Below, piece by piece: positions 11,190 to 22,738 of a stretch of DNA of 64,000 bases. Every line of letters starts with the position of its first letter. The first letter of the stretch is position 1. This stretch comes from Thozetella sp. PMI_491 (taxonomy: Eukaryota > Ascomycota > Sordariomycetes > Chaetosphaeriales > Chaetosphaeriaceae): positions 372,001 to 436,000 of the forward strand of contig MU270063.1 of the NCBI GenBank assembly GCA_021432635.1, written 5' to 3'. The notes under the pieces are model-generated. The model was given only the letters and a program-made list of their open reading frames with translations. It ran no database searches and had not been told where the DNA came from. The position numbers and the translations under genes were made by a program.

Positions 11190-14100
11190 TTTTTGAAGCT
11201 CCTGCTGTTTAATGAGAGCTGAAGAGAGTTGGCGCGCAGGTCGGCGCAGGATTTTTGTTCAGTGCTTTGTTGATTGCGCGCAGGTGGTGGGATGCTCTGG
11301 TGTTGATCAAATAAACGTGGGACGTGGGGCGGTTGCTTGGGAAACCAACTAAATGCGGCTATAGAGAGTCATATGACAAGCAACCCGCGAATATCGAATA
11401 ATGTCAGGAACTTCCACTTAAATGCATATTCGACGAGACAAGCCATCTTCATAAGCTGGACGATGCTTAATAATTTCATGGGATAGATACGTATTGCATT
11501 TGTAGCAACTGGGTATCTAAAGAACGAGTGTATCTAGGGCAACTGAATTGAACCAATTGTGCTGCCAATGCCGCTATGTTCGCTACCCGAAGCTGCGGGG
11601 TGCCAAAGGCTAGAATTATCAAACGGTGCTTTCCTAACAGCCAGAGGATGTCCTCGTTCGATGGGGGATACCGGCTGTGACTTTCCTTCGTTGCGGAGGG
11701 GGATACCGAGACCCCTGAAACAGCAACATCAGACGAGAGGGGGGCCCATTGAACACTAATGCAGTGGATCACATGCTCCCTTCTGATGTGTAGAACCATC
11801 AACCGTGCTATCGGCTGCCCTGCTGATCGTTCAGGATGATTTGAACTCCGCCGACTACCCACCACTTTACGTGGCCGGAATAGCTCACGACAGGGGTGCT
11901 CACTAGCCACAGGGAGGATGGGTTGGCGACACCAGCACTGCCGAGCCACCTACGAATCCCTAGGCCCTCGTTATTGGAGAGCTTCGGACCCTGCTGGTAC
12001 CACTCTGTAGCTGTGTTGGTCCAAGGGAAAGGAGGGATTAGCCACGCGCTAGATGCCCTGCAAGACATCCAACTTTTCATGCTCGGCTCAGAAGCCGGAC
12101 TGGCCCTTGACACTAATTGGCTCTAGATGCTACTAAGCTATGAAGACGGGCGGTGTCGGGCAAGGACCATGGCAGCGATGTCATGCTTGAGGGATCTCTG
12201 CCAAGCTAAGCACGCACTCCACGACATGTTAAGCTTGTTGTGGATTGGCGACCCCAGCCTTTCGGCACCGTTCTCTACTCTCCAACCCCTGTATGCTTGC
12301 TAGCTTGGTATGGACGAGACAGAAGCCAGCCAGGTTTAGGGCTTGAAAGCCAGTGGACGGCACTGTTGGGTCGTTGCTGGCCCTTTTGGCTCCCCGCTAA
12401 GCGGAGGCCTTTTAATCCTCTCGCTAACAAACAAACGGGGCACACTCGCGCCGCTGACGAAGGCAGTGCCGTGGTGCCTTTGGTCTCCGCCATCTACACG
12501 ATTTGCAAATCGAGATTTACGGCGCTGTCGAGCCGCGCAAGTCTGGGCACCCCGACGGCGCAAAATAAATTCAAGGGTCCTCTTGCATATTGCCCGGTCA
12601 TCGATGATGAACCGGCTGACCTTAACCTTCATGCTAAGGTTCCGATCGCCGCAACCTGGGCCTGCCATCCTCCCGTCAAATGCCCCGCGGGTGGGCGAGC
12701 CCATTGGCCGAGGAACTAGCAGGAAGGCTGACCATGAAACGACGGATCCCGGCTTAGAAGCCACTGTCGTTCATCGTCAAGTCACCGTTCCGGATCCCTT
12801 TGCACCAGGCCGCCGTTATCTCTGGCAAGAGTGTTGCTGGGCGGGCGCGGGGTGCCGAAGGCTGACGGAAGAGACACAATTGGCTGGTCAGGGAGACGAG
12901 CCAATTTACGCGTAGTCATCCATGCCTTCACCTAAAATCGCCCAGAGCCAAAGCTGCCGTTAAAGCAGCACTAGCTATCGGGGAACAAAGCTATTGTTCG
13001 TGCGCGTAGACGCGAATAGGCTAGAAGCTCCTCGAGACTTTTGGGCAACCTCTGAAGGCATTTAGGCCCGGACAGCGCGGCGCCATTCTGGGACACGGCT
13101 CTAGCCGGTAGCGAACGCGCTCGGTCGTGACAGACAGGAGCGGTCTGCGCGAGGGCCCGCGATGGCCACTGGGGCCGAGACAGACACCCCCGACCCGGCA
13201 GAAGCAATCTAGCCTGAGGCTGCTTGGCCGCCTGACCCTGGACCTCGATGGGAAGCCATTCTGGGGCGATGGGCACCCGCGCTGGGAGGCGTAAGTGGGA
13301 TATTGCCACTTTTCCGAGTCATGGATCGATGGAGTCTACTGGCTGGCGACGTCTCGTCCTATTTTACCGTACCAAGTCTGCCGGGCGTCCGGATCCCTCT
13401 GCTGGACGGTCGATCGCCGGACGTGCAGTGGCAACGCACCTACCTCGTGACTGTCGATGATGATCTTACGCTTCATATCCCCAGGGCAGTCTGGACAACC
13501 AATGGTAGATGCGGCATCGAACCGACACTACTCCTGCGTGGCTTCTGGCGGACGTCAAAGAGCCACACGGTTGGGCGCGCTTCCCGGCATTGGGCGTGTG
13601 TTTCGCCGCCTAGGTCGGGGACACGGCGCCATGCTAGGCTCATGTCACCACACACCATCGCTAGGCCGCAGGGATAGCCGGGCCTGTCTTTGCGAGCGGT
13701 GAGGGGAAGGCCGATGGAGGCCACTAAGCACCTCCGAGGGCAACGACGAACCAAAATTTAGAATTGAAGAAACGGGAGAGCTCTGGTTGGCGAGTGCTGG
13801 CTGTACATCGTGCACCAGGGTCCCATCTGTGTCTGCCCATGCACCTCAACGAACCTACGTGTCAGCCGGAGAGCGACCAGAGAGCCCGCTTAGGGGTCTG
13901 GCTCTGCAGAAACCGGGCGGGGCCGCCGTCTGTACCGGAGTACGTCGGCCAACTACTGGGCAGGCGAAGGTGTCGACCCCAGCCTGATTGTTGGCCACAG
14001 AGGGAAGCGGCCACAGCCGTTTGATACACGGAGAAGGCTCGCACAGCAGCTCCCTCAACGGCGACAAACAAGGACAAATGAGCTGCAAGGTACATTGACG

Positions 14101-14771
14101 TCGACTCAATGCAGGCGGGTCTGCAGTGGCCGGCCATTGTGCGCAGGAGAAAGCACTCGTTCCGGAACAAGGGCGACGCTGTGGGAGCTGCTTGACCAGG
14201 CTCGTCGACGCCATCGCGCAGCTCGGAAAGGTGGGAGAAAGGCTGGGGGGGGGAGGGGGGTAGTGCCGGGGGGTTGCTGCAGAGCTCCTTGCTTTGGCTC
14301 GCAGCCCTAACGAACGGCCGGGCAGAGCGCCGGCTCCGCACCAAAGTGGTGCGCGAGCCCACCCTATGACATAATTGGATCGTTTCTGTCAAGAGTAGGG
14401 ATCCCACGCTAGCTCTCTCAAATGCCCCCAACCGGCATAGAGCAGTTGGAGTTCCTTGGCCGTTCGTAATGGCTTAGCTGGAGGTGGTTGGTGCTATACA
14501 TAGCGGCGGGCCAGAGCAAGTGAGTGGGCTCCCCGTCACCGTCTTCCTGCCTTCGGCGGATACGAGCATGAAAAAGGCCTAATCCGATTTTTTTTTTCTG
14601 TCCGAGCCACCGGGCTGACGGTAGAACTGCTAGGCTTTCTGGGAAGAGATGCCGGGGAACTTTCTGCCGGTTTGGGGGCCTCCGGGGTCGAGAAAATGCG
14701 CGGCGCCATGCGGGACCAAACGAAGCAATGTCTGAGTGGCGCCGAGAGTGAGTCTTGGGTGATTCGAAGGG

Positions 14772-14774
<3 letters not shown>

Positions 14775-14808
<34 letters not shown>
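14775..14808. repeat. (GA)17 microsatellite
   Basis: An uninterrupted GA dinucleotide run of 34 nt in the long intergenic stretch. Confidence 0.95.
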
Positions 14809-14810
<2 letters not shown>

Positions 14811-15004
14811 AAGCTGGGGTCAATGGACCAGGGGGATCGCCCGTAGGCCGAACGAAGCAATGAAAGATGCGTAGCGGTCCCAGAACCATTCGCCGCCATG
14901 TACAGGCGTGTAGGTCCGAAGGGCCACGCAGTGCGCCATGGTAACATTGCATCACGGCCGCTCCCTGGGAATTGGCCGTGACGGCGACCTGTTGGCTACA
15001 AGAA

Positions 15005-15017
15005 GGGGGGGGGGGGG
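15005..15017. repeat. Poly-G run
   Basis: Thirteen consecutive G residues. The exact length may be affected by sequencing error. Confidence 0.8.
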
Positions 15018-16575
15018 CGTGACGGAGGGGTCACAAACGTGGGCTGCAAAGACAGCAGGGCCGAAGGCGCAAAGATAAGCCACAGCGAGGTATTCCGTAC
15101 CTTGACTGGCTTTGTACATGCCTCTTGACTCGCAGAGCTCGTCCGAACCGCGGTGGCTTCCAGCGTGCATGGGCGAGGGAGAGTAGGAGCAGGCCGCTGG
15201 GCGCTCCCTTGCGGCTTCCCCTTCTCAATGCCCCGTAGTACCATTGGCCCAATCGGGCAGCCACGAGGCCAGTTTCTTACCACTTTCACGACAGCCTCCC
15301 AATCTCCTGTGTCTCTCGATCCTCCCCAGCCAATACAGCCACGGAGCCAATGGCTTCGGCTCGCTGCATGGTCTGCTTGATGGCTCCAGCGCCGTCCTTG
15401 CACCTCGCAGAGGCTTTGCGCAGCATCCATCGTAGGCGGCTGCGGTGCCGTTGGAACTAGATGCTGTGCTGAGAAGCAGCCGATTTGTGACTGCGTCGGT
15501 ACCTTGCCGGCTGCCTACCCGCCTGCTGGTCTTGTCTGTGAGGCGACCAGGGTCGGTCGGTGCCGGCCAGGGTGGGCGGGCGGGAACCGTGGGAGCCAGA
15601 TAGTACCCACGCAAGGGGACCTTCGTGAGAACGTTGGGAAACGTCTAGGTAGGGGTGGGGAGGGGGGGCCGACCATGGGTATGTCCCATCACCTGCCAAA
15701 CCAAACCTTTTCGTCGAGAACGGTATCCCTTCTCTCTGCCCAGTCGCACCAGCAATACGTCCTTGCTCCGGTCTCCACCGACTCTGCAGATTCAGCAGCT
15801 TTAGCAGCTCCCGCACCTCCCATATTGAAGACGTGCGGGTACCTTGCTTTTATCTTGCTTCCTTCTTGTAAGCTCTGACCGGGGTGCAGCAGCACCACAC
15901 ACCCCCCGTCAGGTCAAATACGGAGCCCCTCCCCAGCTGCCGGGTCTCAAGGCCAGCCTTTTCTCGAACACGCCGCAGCACAGGAAACTGGGCCGCCGAT
16001 CATTCGATCGCACCCTCCCTCGGCACCCTCTTCCTCACTCCCTCACTCCCTAACTTCCTCCCTACCCTCCAAGGACTACTTTTAGACAGTTCCCTTTCTC
16101 TGTGACCATTCCAGCCCGAGGCCAGGAAGCCCGAGTCGCGACGCCTTTTGGCTCTCTGCATACCTGGGATAAGCAACACTCGAGCAGGCCAAGTCTGACT
16201 TCGTCCGACCTACATACCCGCAATACGTAAGTCCCCTACTTTCTGCTACGTCTTTCATCTGGGCATTCGCCACCACGCGCGACATGCCCCTCATCCGCAT
16301 TCCAAGCCCGGGTTCGCACTTTACGTTCGTGTTAGATCCCGCGCCGCCTGTCGCAATACGACTGCTCTTAAAGATGGCCTTCTTCCCTATCGCCCTCGTC
16401 TATAAGCAATTAGCCCCAAGTCCCGCTGACCCGTCCGTTGCGATTAGCGCCCCCTACCAGAGGTCATGATGACCCGACTTCCATCACACTCGATACTAGA
16501 TCACGACAACAGCGACCAGCCTTGTGCGGCGTCGAGGTCTAATTGATACAGACCGCGCAATCCAAGGTGGGGACC

Positions 16576-19053
16576 ATGGCGCTGTGGCCATTTCGGCGAA
16601 AGAGCCGGAGGAAACGCTCAAGAGGCAGCCCTTCCGACCTCGAAGGCGCTAGGGGCAGAGCCTCCGAACCGTTACCTCCCGCGCGATCCCACACCGGCGG
16701 CCCGGAAGCCACTATCGGTCTCGACGCGGCGCGGGCACAATTCAAACAAAGTACTGAGCCAAACAAGCTACAGCGGCGAGCGAGAACCTACAGCTTCTCG
16801 CCCGGGCGCAATGACTCCATTGGAGTCGGGCGCAAGAGAAGTGCAAGAGCGAGGGGAGACCGAGCTCCACCGGGACCGACCGCTGCAGGGGCAAACCCGG
16901 CCGCTGGGCTCAACCCTACATACAAGGATGATGATGGATTCAAAGGTGTCACGGCGTTTGAAGACGACCTATTGTACCGTGTTCCTACGCTGCACAACAA
17001 GCGCGATGGCGACGACTTGCCAAGAAAGAAATCCAGCAAAAAGCGACGGAAGGACGGCAACAGGGAGGCTGAGATCAGGGCGATGAGCGCCTTCGTCCCA
17101 CTCCGCCCGGCGACCGAAGACTGGCAGGCTGGCCGGCCAATGCGTAAGGATACTAGGAGAGTTCGGACGGTCGGGTTCGGTTTCAAGAGGCAGGGTAGCG
17201 GCGACTGGGAAAAAGAAAACCGGTCGTCCGACATATCGCTCCCTACCCACGACTCAATCCACTCAGCTATGTCCTCCGACTCTGAGCACATCTCTTTCAA
17301 AGTTGGTGCGCTTGAAGCACTGGCACCGCGGCCGACCTTGCGATACACCTCGTACCCCCGAGCATGGACGGAGAGCGGCGGCGGCGGGCTGGGGCGACGC
17401 CCTACCGAGCGCAGGAAATTTTCAGAGAAGGAGCCCCTGCCCGAAGCGACGTTGAAGGCTCACAAACGAGTTGACACCCTTGCTGATGAGCTGAGTGCCA
17501 GCGACTTGCGCGAGCTGATGGAAAGAGACCAACGAAGGCGAGAACGCAAACGCCAGAAAGAACAAGAGAAGATTGAGAGAAGACTCGTGCGCCAGGCCCA
17601 GAGGCTCAAGGCTGAGGAAGAACATGCAGTTGCGGAAGGAAGAGAGAGCCCGCCTAACCTTGAAAGGGGGGTGTTGGGTCGCGAACAAGTCGGGCTAGGA
17701 ATTCAGCCAGCATCGGTGGTGGTGACCTCTTCGCGGAGACGGGGCTCCGGCGCATCACCCCCGAAGCCGAGAAACAAGGAGGAAGGGGAGCCGATGGACG
17801 AAGACCGGCGAAGTCCGCTGGAGAACTTTCATAGGATGGACAGCATCCACATCGACCAGCCTGTGCCTGCTCAGCTCGAGGAATCACCAGAGGCCGAGCA
17901 CCCGACGCCCGCACCGCTCCCGAGCCCGACAAAGGGCCTCCTTCGCTCCAAGAAGTCACGCTCGAAGTCACCTTTGACACCCGATGCCAAGGGAGATGCA
18001 TCCGAGTCTCAGCGGAAAGGGTCGGACGGTAGTTCCCGTGGCCCGATGTCTTGGACGTCGTTCTTTAAATGGGGGAAGAGCAAACGCACCTCCTCTGGCG
18101 GCCCGTCTTCATTCTCCAATACGTCGCGAGACTCGATGCAGATTGTGCAACCGCTCCCAGCCGCTCCACCGGACGTTGTGCCGCGAAGAGTAAGCGCGGG
18201 TGTACCCAAGCGGACCATGTCTCGCTTCCGAGAAGACCTCCCCGAACTGCCTCTCTCGCCGCCCGACTCTCGAATCCAATCTCCCGAAGACGATCCCATC
18301 CCCCCCACGATTGCTGAAGCCTCGCCAGACCCCGGTGCCCATGTCGAGGGCTTCACGTATACCCAAGCCACGCAGCCTCCGAGAGACGACACACCAACCT
18401 CGGCCATGGATATCCCCGGCGACCGGTCAACATTGTCGCATAGGGAAGAGCAACCGGGCGTGTCCCCCGAGCCCGGCCACGCCATGTCGCTTGCATCAGT
18501 CGATTCGGAGGGCTCCTGGCTTTCTGGGCGGCCTTCTAAACGTCGATCACCCGCGATCCCACGGGCACCAACGCCGATCATGCATTTCGCACAGAGAGAA
18601 TCGGGCTCCGATGAACAAGAAACTGTCAACGAGGATATGTCGATTGCAGAGGATGAGTATCTATCCAGATTCGCACACTCATCGGCATCTGGGTGGAACC
18701 GCAAGTCTACTGGCGAAGCGAGGCCATCCAGCGACGAGGACGATGATGCTCGTTGGGGCTCCGTACCCGGTGCCCAGCGCCCAACTGTCGTGCACGGCCA
18801 CAGTGCGGATCGTATGAAGAGCCGCGAGGGCCTGCTCAACAGCTACGGCGAAGAGGTCGAGATCGACGAGGGCGCCAGCTATGTTGAGGACGAAATCGAG
18901 GGCGAAGGCCTCCAGCGTGCGACAAGCATCAATCTCGGAAAGGGGCACGTCAGGCACGTCAGCGCTGGCAGCGCGAGACTTCTGAACCTCACACCTCGCA
19001 ACTCGGTTGACAAGCGCAGGAGCGTCTCTCCTCGGCCGGAGGGCCCTGCGTAG
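16576..19053 (+). CDS. Large intrinsically disordered protein, unknown function
   Basis: A single exon of 825 residues from the ATG at 16576 (GGACCATGG context). It opens with a basic MALWPFRRKSRRKRSR segment, which could act as a membrane-surface or nuclear-targeting element. The only ordered-looking part is a charged helix at roughly residues 295-370 (ELMERDQRRRERKRQKEQEK and on), predicted as coiled coil. The rest is Ser/Pro/Arg/Glu-rich with many SP and RxxS sites, suggesting heavy phosphorylation. The C-terminus (NLGKGHVRHVSAGSARLLNL) is more conserved in character. No enzyme domain was seen. A cytoskeletal, polarity or signalling scaffold role is possible but not shown. The long C/T-rich leader upstream fits a regulated gene. 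Confidence 0.8.
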   Translation: MALWPFRRKSRRKRSRGSPSDLEGARGRASEPLPPARSHTGGPEATIGLDAARAQFKQSTEPNKLQRRARTYSFSPGRNDSIGVGRKRSARARGDRAPPGPTAAGANPAAGLNPTYKDDDGFKGVTAFEDDLLYRVPTLHNKRDGDDLPRKKSSKKRRKDGNREAEIRAMSAFVPLRPATEDWQAGRPMRKDTRRVRTVGFGFKRQGSGDWEKENRSSDISLPTHDSIHSAMSSDSEHISFKVGALEALAPRPTLRYTSYPRAWTESGGGGLGRRPTERRKFSEKEPLPEATLKAHKRVDTLADELSASDLRELMERDQRRRERKRQKEQEKIERRLVRQAQRLKAEEEHAVAEGRESPPNLERGVLGREQVGLGIQPASVVVTSSRRRGSGASPPKPRNKEEGEPMDEDRRSPLENFHRMDSIHIDQPVPAQLEESPEAEHPTPAPLPSPTKGLLRSKKSRSKSPLTPDAKGDASESQRKGSDGSSRGPMSWTSFFKWGKSKRTSSGGPSSFSNTSRDSMQIVQPLPAAPPDVVPRRVSAGVPKRTMSRFREDLPELPLSPPDSRIQSPEDDPIPPTIAEASPDPGAHVEGFTYTQATQPPRDDTPTSAMDIPGDRSTLSHREEQPGVSPEPGHAMSLASVDSEGSWLSGRPSKRRSPAIPRAPTPIMHFAQRESGSDEQETVNEDMSIAEDEYLSRFAHSSASGWNRKSTGEARPSSDEDDDARWGSVPGAQRPTVVHGHSADRMKSREGLLNSYGEEVEIDEGASYVEDEIEGEGLQRATSINLGKGHVRHVSAGSARLLNLTPRNSVDKRRSVSPRPEGPA

Positions 19054-20246
19054 AGACGGACGATGGCGAGCAGACATGAGGGCAGAAGCAACTGAGGCAT
19101 AGACGAACGAAGACGAATTTCGAACCAGCACCACACTCGCTTTCTATTTCCTAAGCAACTCTGTCAACAACCAGCCCCGACGGGATTTCCTTAACATATC
19201 TCATACCGACCACTATTCGCTCCTTCCGGCCCATTTCCTTAAACTACAGTCATGCAATACCAACAAAGCCCCTAAAAATCGGAAAAGCCATAAAACTACA
19301 TATTGCGTGGTCGGAATTTACTCGTCGTCTTCACTCTCAGTTGCCTCGTCCCCTACGCCTTGCCAGCCATCGCCTCACGCTGGCCCCTCCATCAGGTGCA
19401 TGGCATATAAAAGCCCATGTACACAACGAATAACGGCGGCTTCCTGCCTGCCTCTACTTTATCTCTTGCGTTTCTCTGCGATTCGTATATCAACTAGGAT
19501 ACCCCTTTGGGCGACATGTGTACTACCTCGACAGGAGCCGAGGTTCACGGAGCACGGAGTCGCGTTTTCGGTCTAGGGATATCTTGATGCGTCAGTTCAC
19601 AATCGGATATTGGGTTCTGTCGTCTGCCCTTGATGGGCCTTTAGACTTGGTCCTTGGCATACATTTGGCCGGGCTTACGGTGTATCTCCGTTGTAATACC
19701 TTGGTCATCTACTTCCCATCGTTCCTTAGGAAATCGGAGGGCCCCGGCACGCCATCTACACATATATGGCCGGCCGAGTGGGCTTTTGCTGGGAGGATTA
19801 GCATGGATACCCTATTATTACATGAGTGTGCGGGAGCGGACTAGAGGCATCATCACAGATATGCATTGCCCCCAGTTCTCGCTACTAGGCCATGTATCTA
19901 ACCTCTTTCCGTGTATCTACCTAAAAGTAGCTAGCCGATAGCTCCCCGCCCCCTAACAAAGGGGGGTTTAGAAACATTCAGTTCATTCAAAACAAATTCC
20001 CTTTCTCGTACTAGAGGCCGCGCCTACATTTCACGATAGAAGTCTATTTGCAAATAGGCTAAAGCCGATTCTGACTGTGCCACCCTGCTTACCCCTTTGC
20101 TTATCCTTATCTCCGAGAATCGAGCGTGACATCCAAAGTAAGCGGTTTGTTGGCCGCTGAATGATTCCGCGAGATGGTCCACATCCTGCTCCATGTAATT
20201 CTAGCTCTACCCTGAATTCAAGGCTGGAGTGCAGTGCTCTTTTGCC
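19054..20246. other. Intergenic, nothing recognised
   Basis: The 3' flank of the disordered-protein gene and the promoter of the secreted-protein gene starting at 20247. Open frames are under 110 codons and not protein-like. Confidence 0.4.
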
Positions 20247-21806
20247 ATGCGTTGCCTCAGGCCCCTCTCTCTTGCTAGGCTGTGGCTCCTTTGCCTCGCG
20301 ACACCAACAGCGCACGCCCGTTTCGAGCCCAGCGAGGGGGTCGCGAGGCAGAATGCCTTTCAGATCTTCAACGCTGTACATTCTGCTCTGCGACAATGGG
20401 GCTCGTCTCTGAACCACAACGGCATGTCCCTGTTTCTCGCAACCGTCCCGGCAGGCAACGTGTTCTACCATGGTGCGCCAGGGCCGGAAACGGCAACCGG
20501 GCCTGAGTGGCTCGCGTTCGAGATCGAGCATGCCGAAGGCTTTGCGCCTCGGCTTCCACCCTCTGGGGACGACTGGTTACCGCTGCCCCCAGATCCGGTT
20601 TCCATGCGCGGCTTGTCGCAAGCACCCATCCGCTATTCGAGTGTTGAAGAGGACGGAAAGAGAGGCAGCGAAGGACACGAGACTAATTCGTCGCAGCCTA
20701 ATGGTTATCTCCACATCTACCGCACCACGGAACCTCTTCATCTCCTCTACATCGATGGCATGGGGGCCGGGAAGACCGACTTGGGGACGCTCGATACCCA
20801 AGACCTACTGCTACGGGACACGCCATCTCACCCTATGGATGAGGGCCGCCGGGCCGACGCGCTGTGCGCGCTGGCGACGAGCTGGGGTCTCGACGGCGTC
20901 ATTCGGATGGAGGCCGGCTTCGAGATCATCAAGTGTGATTTCACCAAACAAATTGAGCTCCTGAGCGCGCAAGGCAGGCCCGCGGAAAGCATCCGCCACT
21001 GGGGCGACGAGCTCGGCGTGGAGATGCTGGCCTACATGCGTGCTGCGAGCCAGCGGTACGATGGCGTCGGCACGCACCGGGTGAGGGTCGACTGGGGCAG
21101 CATGGTGAGCGCGCTGTGGTATCCGGTCGACCTGGGCAACCCGGCCCAAGTGCGGAGGCAGGACGGGCAGCCACGCCTAGTCCACCTGAGCAGCATGGAG
21201 CTCAAAGGAATCCGGCAGAGGGTTGAGGAAGTGGTTACCGAACGGGCGGAGGGCAACAGACTGGCTGCGGGGGGCGGAGTCGACTGGCAAAGCGTGGTAG
21301 ATGCGATCGTGACGCGCTACGCGGATACGCTGCACTACATGGCAGAGAAGGCCGACTCCGTGCAGCTCATGCGCAGCGAGGTCGCCAATCTCGTGAAAAT
21401 TTACATTGACTACGAGAAGGAAGGACCAAGCCTTGACCTGTTCTATACCAGCTGCGTTGCGCACTACCTGTCGAACACGAGGCCGGTGACTCCCGAGGAC
21501 CGGCTCGTGTTCGCCGCGGTCGACGAGGTAAGCCGGACCATCTGCGCCGCGCTTCTCGATCTTTACGGAACCATTGTTGCGAACCCCGAGCCGGGCGAGA
21601 GAGCACTTGGGAAAGCTGTGGCCATTGTCAGAGATCTGATGGACAAGCTTAACTGGACAACGTGGCAGCGGTGTACAGCCTGCCCCAGGGACGAAGTGTG
21701 TTTTCTTCCTATGTGGCCGTTCGGTGACAGGGAGGACCACGAGAGGCCGAACTGCAAGACTAGATACGACCTGCGCCACGGCATGAAGCATATGTACTGG
21801 CGATAG
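20247..21806 (+). CDS. Secreted conserved fungal protein with possible ADP-ribosyltransferase-like N-terminal fold
   Basis: An intron-less gene of 519 residues from the ATG at 20247. Residues 1-24 are a signal peptide (LARLWLLCLATPTAHA). An N-terminal block has FNAVHSALRQWGSSLNHNGM, NVFYHGAPGP, PEWLAFEIEHAEGFA and GYLHIYRTTEPLHLLYIDGM. A GKTDLGTLDTQDLLL segment and a helical middle follow. The C-terminus is a Cys-rich patch, CTACPRDEVCFLPMWPFG and PNC, near residues 476-503. The order YHG, then WLAF-x-x-x-HA-x-x-F, then Y-x-H-x-Y-R recalls the first strands of ART-fold enzymes (His and Tyr positions of the H-Y-E type), but no clear catalytic Glu can be assigned. I know of no demonstrated function. 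The secretion signal and paired cysteines favour an extracellular or vacuolar location. Confidence 0.85.
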   Translation: MRCLRPLSLARLWLLCLATPTAHARFEPSEGVARQNAFQIFNAVHSALRQWGSSLNHNGMSLFLATVPAGNVFYHGAPGPETATGPEWLAFEIEHAEGFAPRLPPSGDDWLPLPPDPVSMRGLSQAPIRYSSVEEDGKRGSEGHETNSSQPNGYLHIYRTTEPLHLLYIDGMGAGKTDLGTLDTQDLLLRDTPSHPMDEGRRADALCALATSWGLDGVIRMEAGFEIIKCDFTKQIELLSAQGRPAESIRHWGDELGVEMLAYMRAASQRYDGVGTHRVRVDWGSMVSALWYPVDLGNPAQVRRQDGQPRLVHLSSMELKGIRQRVEEVVTERAEGNRLAAGGGVDWQSVVDAIVTRYADTLHYMAEKADSVQLMRSEVANLVKIYIDYEKEGPSLDLFYTSCVAHYLSNTRPVTPEDRLVFAAVDEVSRTICAALLDLYGTIVANPEPGERALGKAVAIVRDLMDKLNWTTWQRCTACPRDEVCFLPMWPFGDREDHERPNCKTRYDLRHGMKHMYWR

Positions 21807-22203
21807 GATAGGTATGCCAGGCGCTGAACTTAAAGCATTGTTTGTAAGATATCGGTAGCGCAGATCTACGGGGTGTCAACGTTGACCCTACGCCCGATGA
21901 GGGTTTATACGGCACGCGCATTCAGCACATATGCCGACATGTGGCGCGGGGCGACCACCACCGCCGACGTCACCTGCAAACGCGTCTGACCTACTACAGC
22001 GAGCAAACGCACACGGGGAGGCAGCCAAATGAATGTATGGAACGCATGTGATGGATTCATTCCTATGATCGGGTATAGCCGGTCCCATTCTATCGCTTCA
22101 TATATACACATTTTGGGTGCCACTCAATGCAACCTGCAAGCTTCCCTTCCCTTAGGATCGCTCCGGCAGTCGCGTGAATTTGGGGCAGTAGAGTGGACGT
22201 TGC

Positions 22204-22738
22204 TTAAGCGCTGTGCTTGTCGACCAGGGCCTTGAGGGCCGGGGGGTTGGCGCCGAGGAATTCGTCGACCTTCTCGCCATTCTTGAAGAAGGTGAAGGTG
22301 GGCATGGCGCGGATGCCGAGCTCCTGGGCGAGCTGGGGAAGCTTGTCGACGTCGAACTTGGCGAAGGTGATCTTCTCCTTCAGGGCCTCGTCTTCAGACC
22401 ACCTATTTAGGAGACAGTATGTTAGTAACAGTCTGGCAGAGAGCGGCGGACCGACAGCGCCGGAGTCAGGGGGGGGACGCTTACTTGGAGAGCTGGGGAG
22501 CGATGGCCTTGCAAGGGCCGCACCAGACGGCGAAAGCGTCGAGGATGACGGTGGGGTGAGCCGCGATGAACTCCTTGTACTCCTCGATGCTAGATTGACA
22601 CGCGGGTTAGTGTTTGCCGACAGGACACGGGAGTACCGCAACAGAGGGGACTTGGAGAGAGAGGGGTAGCATGAGGGGTACGGAGACGGTGTGCGGAAAA
22701 CCGAGCAGGACTCACGTCTCAATGCTGTGGACAGTCAT
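22204..22738 (-). CDS. Thioredoxin
   Basis: Exons (minus) 22738-22716, 22589-22485 and 22402-22204 give a 108-residue cytosolic thioredoxin. The active site is FAVWCGPCKAIAP. The Asp of the buried pair (ILDAFAVW), the cis-Pro loop (RAMPTFTFF) and the GANPPAL end are all present. It reduces protein disulfides and supplies electrons to peroxiredoxin, methionine sulfoxide reductase and ribonucleotide reductase. There is no targeting sequence, so it is not the mitochondrial form. The first exon codes for only seven and two-thirds residues (MTVHSIE plus part of Thr). Its promoter lies at 22739-23900. Confidence 0.96.

Larger units (their letters stand above)
11190..16575. other. 5.4 kb gene-free stretch; distal part is promoter/5' leader
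   Basis: The open frames here are short, overlapping on both strands and resemble no family. From about 15,840 to 16,130 the plus strand is strongly C/T-rich, as in fungal promoters and long leaders. A GTAAGT donor at 16227 together with several downstream acceptors (for example the CAG ending at 16551) suggests an intron in the 5' untranslated region of the gene starting at 16576. Simple repeats are listed separately. Confidence 0.4.
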
